DNA from: Oleispira sp963851095
GTDB taxonomy: Bacteria; Pseudomonadota; Gammaproteobacteria; Pseudomonadales; Oceanobacteraceae
Direction: 5' to 3'
Assembly: GCA_963851095.1 (NCBI GenBank)
Contig: CAWKOX010000008.1
Span: 1-64,000 of the forward strand
Length of the DNA stretch: 64,000 nucleotides
Part shown: one piece after another, positions 26,036 through 33,485 of the stretch
Layout of the letters: each line of letters opens with the position of its first letter
Position numbering within the stretch: position 1 is the stretch's first letter
The notes under the pieces: model-generated
Database searches by the model: none
Seen by the model: the letters and a program-made list of their open reading frames with translations, nothing else
Told to the model about the DNA's origin: nothing
Program-made: the position numbers and the translations under genes

Positions 26036-27675
26036 ATTTTCAACCGAAGCATTGATGCTCAGCGCCATTGCTTCGGCGATTTTAATGCCATCAATCGCCG
26101 CTGACATAATGCCACCCGCATAACCTGCACCTTCACCTGCAGGATACAAACCTTGTGTATTAATACTTTCAAACTTGTCATCGCGCTTAATACTGATCGG
26201 TGCAGAGGTACGTGTTTCTACTCCGGTTAATAACGCATCGTCTTTGGCAAAACCTCTGATCTTACGGTTAAACGCAGGAATCGCTTCACGAATGGCCTCT
26301 ACCGCAAAGTCTGGTATCGCTTTCGACAGATCAACCAGTTTGATGCCCGGTTTAAACGAAGGCTTCACACTGCCCAAGCTATCTATATCTTTTTTACTCG
26401 AATCGATGCCTTTTAAGAAATCACCGACCGTCTGCGCAGGCGCGTCATAATCAGAGCCCCCTAAAATGTATGCGTTTCTTTCGAGCTGACGCTGCAGTTC
26501 AATACCCGCTAATGGGCCACCTGGGTAATCATTGGGATCGATCCCCACCACAACCGCACTGTTGGCGTTACGTTCGTTACGAGAATACTGACTCATACCG
26601 TTGGTCACGACGCAGTGTTCTTCAGACGATGCAGCAACAACGGTTCCACCAGGACACATACAAAAGCTGTAAACAGAACGGCCATTCTTACAGTGATGAA
26701 CCAATTTATAATCGGCAGCACCTAAAATTTCGTTACCGGCATTGGGGCCAAAACGCGCAGCATCGATAGTAGATTGTTCGTGCTCAATACGGAAACCAAT
26801 CGAGAATGGTTTGGCTTCAATGTAGACGCCTTTGTTATATAACATTTCAAACGTATCACGCGCACTGTGGCCAATGGCGAACGCAATGTGATTCGATTTT
26901 AGTTTTTCACCCGTCGAAAGGGTTAAGCCTGTAATGCGACTGCCGTTTTCGGTTTTTTCTAATTCAATATCATCAACGCGGCTGCTGAATCGAATTTCGC
27001 CACCTAAACGTACAATCTCTGCACGCATTTTTTCAACCATCGAAACCAACTTAAACGTTCCAATGTGAGGCTTACTCACGTACATTATTTCTCTGGAGCG
27101 CCGGATTCTACAAACTCTTTTAATACTTTGCGGCTGTATTGCTTTGGGTCTTTGACTTGGCTGTAGAGTTTTCCGTCAGAGAAAGTCCCTGCGCCGCCTT
27201 CGCCAAACTGTACGTTGGATTCGGTATTTAATATTTTTTGACGCCAAAAACCGAAGGTATCTTTGGTACGTTCACGTACTTCTTTACCACGATCTAGAAT
27301 GATGGGGTTGTAACCCATTTGCGCCAAGGTTAAGCCTGCTAATAATCCACACGGGCCAAAACCAACAATTATTGGACGTTCGCTTAATTCTTCTGGGGCT
27401 TGGGCGACAAAGTGATAATCTAAATCAGGCGTTTGTTTAACCAACTGATCATCAGCAAATTTTTCTAATAGCTCAGTTTCTAGCGTCGGTGACACTTCAA
27501 CATCTAAGGTATAAATCAGGAAGATATCGGATTTTTTACGCGCATCATAACCACGACGGAACATATTGAAGCTAATCAATTGCTCTGGAGTAATCTCTAA
27601 AGTAGTTAAAACGGCTTGTTCAAGCGCTTGGTCATTGTGATCAAGGGGAAGTTTGATGTTGCTAAGACGGATCAT
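26030..27675 (-). CDS. NAD(P)/FAD-dependent oxidoreductase, COG2509 type (frameshifted)
   Basis: The 5' part (27085-27675) has the N-terminal alpha/beta region and the FAD dinucleotide motif IIVGFGPCGLLAGLTLAQMG, then FGEGGAGTFSDGKL. The 3' part (26030-27085) begins MYVSKPHIGTFKL, continues with IAFAIGHSARDTFEML and CMCPGGTVV, and ends with PAGEGAGYAGGIMSAAIDG. Together they make a typical protein of about 548 residues of the uncharacterised FAD dehydrogenase family (COG2509). A missing base in the TTT run at 27088-27090 (AAA on the coding strand) creates a premature TAA after GAPEK. Its reaction is unknown. Confidence 0.85.
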
Positions 27676-27782
27676 GCGGGTGCCTTTACACTGATAACAG
27701 TGTTTAATTATTTAGTTGTTACTTAGTTATAGTAAAGGCGTCATTTTACGGTATTTTGAGGGGTTTTTATAGCGGGTTTATA

Positions 27783-27840
27783 TATAGCGGCTAAAGCAGC
27801 CGTATAAATCAGCTAGCAGCGAACTGCTAGCCACGCTATA
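27783..27840. other. Compact nested inverted-repeat element (three-way-junction-like)
   Basis: TATAGCG (27783-27789) pairs with CGCTATA (27834-27840). Inside lie a small GGCT/AGCC hairpin (27789-27801) and a perfect 8-bp hairpin GCTAGCAG-CGAA-CTGCTAGC (27812-27831). It is downstream of the GST gene on the minus strand and could be its terminator or a structured RNA. The motif TATAAATCAGC occurs at 27803 and again at 27837, where it includes the GST stop codon; the offset is 34 bp, twice 17. Confidence 0.5.
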
Positions 27841-27842
27841 AA

Positions 27843-28503
27843 TCAGCCAAAGCTCGCAGCTTTCTGATACGCAGGTCGCTGTTGAACCTTTGCCAGATAC
27901 GCTTGAGTCTTCTCATGGTCTTTTAACAAACCATTGCTGGCGGCGATTTCTAGAATAATCGTCATCATGATATCTGCGGCGGTGAACTCACTGCCGGCAA
28001 AATACTCACGCTGCGCTAGCGTCGATTCGATATAACCAAAATCTAAGCCTACTTCTTTTGCCACATAACCATCCATCGGTTGGTCGCCATGACGACTTTC
28101 CATCCCCATGAATAATTTAAACATCACTGGCATTGCCAATGAGCCTTCGGCAAAGTGAGACCACTCCAGATATTGATAATATTCTTCGCTGCCTGCTTGA
28201 GGGCGCAGAACTTTATCGGTCACTGGGTTTTGTGCATTCTTATCCAGAATGTATTCCATAATGGTACTGGATTCGCATAGGGTGATTTCACTCTCAGCAC
28301 TATCGCAATCGTTGCTGGCATTAAGACGATCAACAATCACTGGCGCTTTGCTCAGTGGATGAACCGCTTTTAAACTGGCCGGTGCCAAGTGCGTTTGAGC
28401 ATCGCGCTGATGATCGATTTTCTGATACGGCATTTCCAGTTCTTCTAATAGCCACAATATACGCTTTAGAACGAGACTGATTTAAATGGTGTACGGTTAA
28501 CAT
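27843..28503 (-). CDS. Glutathione S-transferase (frameshifted near the N-terminus)
   Basis: The natural start is ATG at 28503 (MLTVHHLNQSRSK), then the frame changes to ILWLLEELEMPYQKIDHQRD, the classical start of a bacterial GST thioredoxin-like domain. Removing one base near 28462-28465 joins the two into about 219 residues. The N-terminal domain has ESSTIMEYIL (glutathione-binding E-S). The C-terminal helical domain ends EFTAADIMMTIILEIA with the conserved N-capping Asp. It conjugates glutathione to electrophiles. It lies downstream of the CurA-like reductase and fits the carbonyl-detoxification set with YqhD and the DJ-1 protein. Confidence 0.85.
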
Positions 28504-28518
28504 ACATTTTCCTTTCTA

Positions 28519-28569
28519 ATTAAAGTGCGTCTTATATTAAAGTGCGTCTTTTATTAAAGAGCATCTGGA
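28519..28569. repeat. 17-bp tandem triplication at a gene 3' end, includes the stop codon
   Basis: ATTAAAGTGCGTCTTAT (28519-28535), ATTAAAGTGCGTCTTTT (28536-28552) and ATTAAAGAGCATCTGGA (28553-28569) are in exact 17-bp register. The third copy carries the stop (28554-28556) and last codons of the CurA-like gene. The two outer copies are nearer to each other than to the coding copy. Confidence 0.85.
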
Positions 28570-29604
28570 CCAACTCGAACCACTAACTTACCGAAGTTCT
28601 TGCCTTCTAATAAACCCGCAAACGATTCAACCGCTTTCTCTAAACCGTCTAACCATATCTTCACGATATTTGATTTTTCCGTCTTGTAACCACTGCGACA
28701 TATCTGCGCTGAATTCATTGTAACGATGACCATAATCGTCAAATACAATAAAGCCCTGCATCTTAATGCGCTTAACCAATAGGTTGCCCATTAAGGCACC
28801 CATACGATCGGGACCTTGTGGTAATTCCGTCGCGTTGTATTGCGAAATCATGCCGCACAAAGGCACACGCGCGCAGGCATTTAATAACGGTAAAACCGCA
28901 TCAAAGACTTTGCCACCGACGTTTTCAAAATACACATCAATGCCAGCATCACATGCTTTGGCTAGTTGTTCGGAAAAGTCAGCCGCTTTATGATCGATAC
29001 ACGCATCAAAGCCTAACTCTTCAACCGCAGAGCGACATTTCTCTTCGCCACCGGCAATACCGACAACCTTGCAGCCTTTTAATTTGGCGATCTGCCCAAC
29101 CAAACTGCCAACTGCGCCAGTGGCTGCTGCAACTACGACGGTTTCACCGGCTTTTGGCTGGCCAATGTCTAATAAGCCCATATACGCGGTTAAACCTGGC
29201 ATCCCCATTACGCCTAGCGCATAAGAAGGTTTGGCAGGTTCCATACCGAGTTTTAATAAATCGACACCATCAGAGATGGCATAATCTTGCCAACCGGAAA
29301 ATGAAACAACCCACTCACCAACGGTATAATCTGGGTTATTGGATTCTTCTACTCGACAAACCGTTCCACCCACCATGGCTTCACCAATGGCGACGGGTTC
29401 TGCGTACGATTTAGCATCGTTCATGCGGCCACGCATGTAAGGGTCGAGTGATAAAAATACGGTGCGTAATAATATTTCACCCTGCTTAGGGGTTGGCTTT
29501 TCAGATTCAACAAAGTTGAAGTGTTCTAAATTTGGCGCACCGGCTGGGCGAGCTTTTAATGTCCATTGGCGGTTAACTGAAGAAGTTTGCTGAAGTGCTG
29601 TCAT
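28554..29604 (-). CDS. NADPH-dependent oxidoreductase, CurA/YncB (MDR) type (frameshifted near the C-terminus)
   Basis: A zinc-independent medium-chain reductase of the prostaglandin-reductase/curcumin-reductase family, which reduces alkenals and enones. The start is taken as MTALQQ at 29604. Signatures: LSLDPYMRGRM (about 60), GMPGLTAYMGLLDIG, AATGAVGSLVGQIAKLKGCKVVGIAGG (NADPH loop), YFENVGGKVFDAVLP and PLCGMISQYN. The first frame ends as RRFRESG, but the proper end (DGLEKAVESFAGLLEGKNFGKLVVRV) is in another frame to 28554. Deleting one base near 28650-28652 restores about 349 residues. Third gene behind DJ-1 and yqhD on the same strand. Confidence 0.88.
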
Positions 29605-29705
29605 AATAATTCCGTTCGATGTTAACGAATTTTTAACAATAAGAGAGCGCGTTTTTATGAAAATAAAAGCGCACATAATTTAAGAATTTAACGTGAAGGT
29701 AAAAT

Positions 29706-29730
29706 GGCTGCAGTATCGGAAACTGCAGCC
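29706..29730 (-). terminator. Hairpin terminator after yqhD
   Basis: GGCTGCAGT and ACTGCAGCC form a perfect 9-bp stem with a 7-nt loop, followed on the minus strand by ATTTTACC. It lies 45 bp past the yqhD stop, separated from it by the 14-bp repeats. A break between yqhD and the CurA-like gene is therefore likely, or only partial read-through occurs. Confidence 0.7.
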
Positions 29731-29777
29731 AATTAAGCTACTGGAATTAAACTAGTGAAATTAAACTTTAGAAATTA
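29731..29777. repeat. 14-bp tandem repeat ending in the yqhD stop codon
   Basis: Three 14-bp units starting AATTAA (29731-29744, 29745-29758, 29759-29772) are followed by a fourth partial unit (AATTAC) that contains the yqhD stop codon (29775-29777). Each unit thus offers a TTAATT/TAA on the coding strand. Same class as the other 3'-end repeats in this window. Confidence 0.8.
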
Positions 29778-30944
29778 CAGCGCCGTGACTAAAATTTCGC
29801 GGCTTACTTCAGGAGTAATTGCACCGTGTTCACCCAATTTAACCATGCCGTGCTGAGTCAGTTTTTCGATTAATAAATCGATATCCGCTTCGCCTAACTC
29901 AACATGCGATAAACGCGTTGGTACTTGCATCATTTCAAAGAATTGTTCGGTCGATTCAATCGCACGATTAATGCGTGATTCTTCGTCGCCTTCAGTGATA
30001 TTCCAAATACGCTCTGCGTACTGCAATAATTTTTCACGCTTAGCTTCTTTACACACTTTCATCACAGCAGGTAATACGATGGATAGCGTACGTGCGTGAT
30101 CGATATTGTGCGTACCGGTTAGCTCATGACCAATCATGTGCGTTGCCCAATCTTGTGGAACACCTGCACCGATCAAACCATTAAGCGCCATAGTCGCCGC
30201 CCACATAATGTTGCCACGCACTTCTAAGTCTTGTGACGTTTCTGCGGCTAACGCTTTAGGGCCTTCTTCGATAAGCGTTAGTAATAAACCTTCAGCAAAA
30301 CGATCTTGAACTTTACCGTTTACGCTGTAGGTTAAGTACTGCTCCATGGTATGAACAAATGCATCAACCACACCGTTACTGATTTGACGATCAGATAACG
30401 ACAAAGTTACGGCAGGGTCTAATACTGCAAAGATTGGGCGAACAAATGGGCTAGCAAACGGCAGTTTATTACCATCGCGGGTCACAACAGCGCCCGTATT
30501 CGATTCAGAACCTGTTGCTGGTAATGTTAAAACACACGCCAATGGCAGTGCTTTCTTTACTCGCGCTTGTTTGCTAACGATATCCCAAGGATCTTTACTT
30601 TCCCCTTCGTCATTAAACAAGGCCGCAGCGGCAATAAATTTAGAACCATCAACCACTGATCCGCCACCGACTGCAAGAATAAAATCGATATCATTTTCTT
30701 TAATAATATCTAATGATTTAATCAAGGTGTTGTAGCTTGGGTTAGGTTCAATGCCTGAAAATTCAAACCAAGTGTGATCGCTTAAAGCAGTAGCAACTTG
30801 GTCGTAAACGCCGTTGCTTTTAATTGAACCGCCACCATAGGTAACTAGCACTTTGGCGTCTGCTGGAATCTGTTTTTTGAGTGCGGCGATCTGACCTTCG
30901 CCAAAAAGAATTTGTGTTGTATTTTGAAAGCTGAAATTTAACAT
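29775..30944 (-). CDS. yqhD: NADPH-dependent aldehyde reductase YqhD (iron-containing alcohol dehydrogenase family)
   Basis: 389 residues, very like E. coli YqhD throughout: FQNTTQILFGEGQIAALKKQIP, LVTYGGGSIKSNGVYDQV, AVGGGSVVDGSKFIAAAA, LTLPATGSESNTGAVVTR, DRFAEGLLLTLIEEGPKAL, and the metal-binding LIGAGVPQDWATHMIGHELT ... HARTLSIVLPA. YqhD reduces a broad range of short aldehydes (including products of lipid peroxidation) with NADPH. Last codons and stop are part of a 14-bp tandem repeat, and a hairpin follows. It is the second gene after the DJ-1/PfpI protein and faces a divergent LysR regulator. Confidence 0.94.
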   Translation of the reverse strand: MLNFSFQNTTQILFGEGQIAALKKQIPADAKVLVTYGGGSIKSNGVYDQVATALSDHTWFEFSGIEPNPSYNTLIKSLDIIKENDIDFILAVGGGSVVDGSKFIAAAALFNDEGESKDPWDIVSKQARVKKALPLACVLTLPATGSESNTGAVVTRDGNKLPFASPFVRPIFAVLDPAVTLSLSDRQISNGVVDAFVHTMEQYLTYSVNGKVQDRFAEGLLLTLIEEGPKALAAETSQDLEVRGNIMWAATMALNGLIGAGVPQDWATHMIGHELTGTHNIDHARTLSIVLPAVMKVCKEAKREKLLQYAERIWNITEGDEESRINRAIESTEQFFEMMQVPTRLSHVELGEADIDLLIEKLTQHGMVKLGEHGAITPEVSREILVTAL

Positions 30945-30975
30945 AAATATTTTCCTTGAATTAAGTGTTTTTGAT

Positions 30976-31671
30976 TTAAAGCGCTGCTAATAATTTCGCC
31001 GCTGCTAGTTCTGAACTCTGTGGATTTTGACCACTGATCAATAAACCATCTTGAACGGCAAAGGCATTCCAGTCAGCGACTTTCTGATAATCACTACCGC
31101 GTTTGATCAATTCATCTTCCAATAAGAAAGGTACGATATCGGTTAGCTGTACCGCATCTTCTTCACTATTGGTAAAACCGGTTACGGCTTTGCCTTTAAC
31201 AGCAAACTCACCTTGTGCATCTTTAACATTCAAGAAAGCCGCTGTTGCATGGCAAACTGCCGCAACAGGTTTGTTAGCCGCAAGGAAGGTTTCGATTAAT
31301 GCAATTGAATCGGTATTATCGGTAAGGTCCCATAATGGGCCGTGTCCACCAGGGTAGAACACACCGTCAAAATCAGCTGCGTTCATTTCTGCAAGTACAG
31401 AGGTATTGGCCATAAGTGCTTGAACGTCTGCGTCTGCGTCATAACGCTTAGTAGCCGGCGTTTGAAAATCTTCTAATTCACTCTTAGGATCAATCGGAGG
31501 CTGGCCGCCCGCAGGAGAAGCAAGAGTCACTTTAATACCCGCATCGGTTAAGGCGTAGTACGGCGCGGCAAACTCTTCTACCCAAAAACCTGTTTTTTCA
31601 CCCGTATCGCCCAGTTCAGCATGTGACGTTAAAACCATTAATACGTGTTTAGTTGCTTGCTGTGTATTCAT
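30976..31671 (-). CDS. DJ-1/PfpI family protein (type 1 glutamine amidotransferase-like)
   Basis: 231 residues. Nucleophile elbow AAVCHATAAF with the reactive Cys near residue 140, and FYPGGHGPLWDL (His partner) near 110. The early part HAELGDTGEKTGFWVEEFAAPY is typical of the Hsp31/YDR533C-like subgroup, members of which include glutathione-independent glyoxalases (methylglyoxal to lactate). First gene of a minus-strand set with yqhD and a CurA-like reductase, all acting on reactive carbonyls, and divergent from a LysR regulator. Confidence 0.87.
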   Translation of the reverse strand: MNTQQATKHVLMVLTSHAELGDTGEKTGFWVEEFAAPYYALTDAGIKVTLASPAGGQPPIDPKSELEDFQTPATKRYDADADVQALMANTSVLAEMNAADFDGVFYPGGHGPLWDLTDNTDSIALIETFLAANKPVAAVCHATAAFLNVKDAQGEFAVKGKAVTGFTNSEEDAVQLTDIVPFLLEDELIKRGSDYQKVADWNAFAVQDGLLISGQNPQSSELAAAKLLAAL

Positions 31672-31772
31672 AACAATTTCTACCTGTGTTTAATACGTTT
31701 AGTTGCAGCTATTAAGTTGGATCCAGTGTAGGCCTCAATATCATTTCTAACAATACAAAGAAAATAGACTTC

Positions 31773-31795
31773 ATTGTTCGATAAATTGATACAAT
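31773..31795. promoter_or_regulatory. Candidate LysR-type operator between the DJ-1 gene and its divergent regulator
   Basis: ATTGT and ACAAT lie as an interrupted dyad 13 bp apart (31773-31795), with a T-N11-A arrangement as LysR regulators prefer. They sit in the 196-bp gap shared by the two divergent genes. It is the best dyad visible there; binding is inferred. Confidence 0.35.
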
Positions 31796-31867
31796 TAAAC
31801 AAAATGAATATGACAGATACTACTTCTGATACGAACAGAACTTTTGAATACTCTGGAGACTTCTAGA

Positions 31868-32860
31868 ATGAGCCTTTCTTTTGAACAACTGAAGAGCATG
31901 GTGGTTTTTGCCCAAGTAGTTGAGCAAGGCAATTTGACGGCCGCCGCTAAGCACATTGGTTTATCGCGTGCTGTTGTGAGCTATCACCTTAAAAAGCTAG
32001 AAGCGCACTTGGGCGTGATGTTGCTTAATCGCTCTACCCGCTCAATCTCTTTAACAGAAGCGGGGGCGGAGTATTATCAGTCTTGCCGGATCATTGCCGA
32101 GCAAGCCACGATGGCCAATCAGCAAATTGAAAATTTAAAAAATGAACCAGAAGGTCTGTTGAAAATCACCTGCCCCGTGAATGTGGGTTTGCAAATGGTT
32201 GTGCCTGCATTAAATGAGTTTCGTTGCCTATACCCCAAAATTGAGCTTGATGTAATGCTAACCGATGAAGTGGTAAACATTATGCAAGAAGGCATTGATC
32301 TTGCCATTCGTGGCGCGCCACTGCCCGATTCAGGTTTACAAGCGAGTAAGTTATCCACACTCGTGACCTGTTTATGCGGCGCACCAAAATACCTTCAAAA
32401 GCGTGGACGCCCTTCCGACCCGACTGAGCTGGAGCAACATGATTGGGTTATTTACAAAATGACTTCAGGTGCAATAGAGCTCACGAAAGGCAGCCGTTCT
32501 TACAGTATTTCAGTTAAAGGCGGCATCAGTACGAATAACGCCGCGGCGCGCACGGCTTTTTTAGAGGGTGGACATGGCTTAGGCAGAATTCCCGTTTACG
32601 ATGCTTGGCCCAAGATTCAGGCGGGGACATTGGAATCCGTTTTGGATGACTATCAATTAAAAGACATTGATATTTATGGGGTATTTTTACCCGGTGGCGC
32701 AGCATCTAAAAAGTTACGTTTATTGATCGATTATTTAAAAGAGTATTTTATTAAAATTGATCGCCAAACACAGAGTAGCTATCCCGTTATATTGCCTCAT
32801 AAAGCGCCACAAAAATCATCCAAGAAAACGACTAAAAAAGTGCTAAAGAAAAAGACGTAG
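31868..32860 (+). CDS. LysR family transcriptional regulator
   Basis: About 330 residues from the ATG at 31868, which has GGAG 9 nt upstream; an in-frame TTG at 31844 is less likely. An N-terminal winged helix-turn-helix (FEQLKSMVVFAQVVEQGNLTAAAKHIGLSRAVVSYHLKKLEAHLG) is followed by the substrate-binding domain of the CrgA/AaeR-like subgroup (TCPVNVGLQMVVPALNEF, IDLAIRGAPLPDSGLQ). A lysine-rich tail (KSSKKTTKKVLKKKT) is unusual. It is divergent from the DJ-1/yqhD genes and is probably their regulator, responding to an electrophile or aromatic effector. Confidence 0.9.
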   Translation: MSLSFEQLKSMVVFAQVVEQGNLTAAAKHIGLSRAVVSYHLKKLEAHLGVMLLNRSTRSISLTEAGAEYYQSCRIIAEQATMANQQIENLKNEPEGLLKITCPVNVGLQMVVPALNEFRCLYPKIELDVMLTDEVVNIMQEGIDLAIRGAPLPDSGLQASKLSTLVTCLCGAPKYLQKRGRPSDPTELEQHDWVIYKMTSGAIELTKGSRSYSISVKGGISTNNAAARTAFLEGGHGLGRIPVYDAWPKIQAGTLESVLDDYQLKDIDIYGVFLPGGAASKKLRLLIDYLKEYFIKIDRQTQSSYPVILPHKAPQKSSKKTTKKVLKKKT

Positions 32861-32883
32861 TGATTGTGCATCTAATATTTGGG

Positions 32884-32905
32884 GTAATGTACCTAGGTAC
32901 GTTAC
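32884..32905. promoter_or_regulatory. Near-perfect 22-bp palindrome between the LysR gene and arfB
   Basis: GTAATGTAC and GTACGTTAC flank CTAG, with a single mismatch. It lies 24 bp after the LysR stop and 39 bp before the arfB start. It may be an operator for arfB or a short terminator hairpin; the lack of a following T-tract favours the former. Confidence 0.35.
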
Positions 32906-32943
32906 AATTAATGCTTAATTTAATGTATTTGAGTTTTTAATCT

Positions 32944-33360
32944 GTGCTTTTTATATCACACGCTGTTTCTATTCCTAATGATCAACTTGAGTTGACCGCA
33001 ATGCGTTCGCAAGGCGCTGGCGGGCAGAATGTGAATAAGGTATCCAGTGCGATTCATTTGCGCTTTGATGTTAAAGCATCCACCCTGCCTGAGTTTTATA
33101 AAGAGCGCTTATTAGCACTCAGTGATCACCGTATTACCAAAGACGGCATCATCATTATTAAGTCGCAAGAACACCGTAGCCAAGAATTAAACCGCCAAGC
33201 CGCATTGGATCGTTTAGTCGCTTTGGTGCGTTCGGCTACTATTACGCAAAAAGCACGTCGACCGACCAAACCCAGTCGTGCTTCTCAAAATAAACGCATG
33301 GATAAAAAAACCAAGCACAGTAATACCAAGTCGATGCGCGGCCGAGTGCAACACGACTAA
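32944..33360 (+). CDS. arfB: Alternative ribosome-rescue factor ArfB (YaeJ)
   Basis: 138 residues from a GTG start. The catalytic GGQ loop lies in MRSQGAGGQNVNKVSSAIHL (about residues 21-40), as in class I release factors and ArfB. The codon-recognition domains of RF1/RF2 are absent. The C-terminal tail is long and basic (QKARRPTKPS ... KKTKHSNTKSMRGR), needed to enter the mRNA channel of stalled ribosomes. ArfB hydrolyses peptidyl-tRNA on non-stop complexes. Length and motif order match E. coli YaeJ (140). Confidence 0.92.
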   Translation: MLFISHAVSIPNDQLELTAMRSQGAGGQNVNKVSSAIHLRFDVKASTLPEFYKERLLALSDHRITKDGIIIIKSQEHRSQELNRQAALDRLVALVRSATITQKARRPTKPSRASQNKRMDKKTKHSNTKSMRGRVQHD

Positions 33361-33485
33361 GATTTCTCTACCTAGCTTAAGTGACTTAATTTTAAGCCTT
33401 GAAATTACATTGTTTTACGACATATTAATGATAAATCCATTAGAATATTCAAATCATAGCGCCTAGATATTATCGAGAAGCCTTC

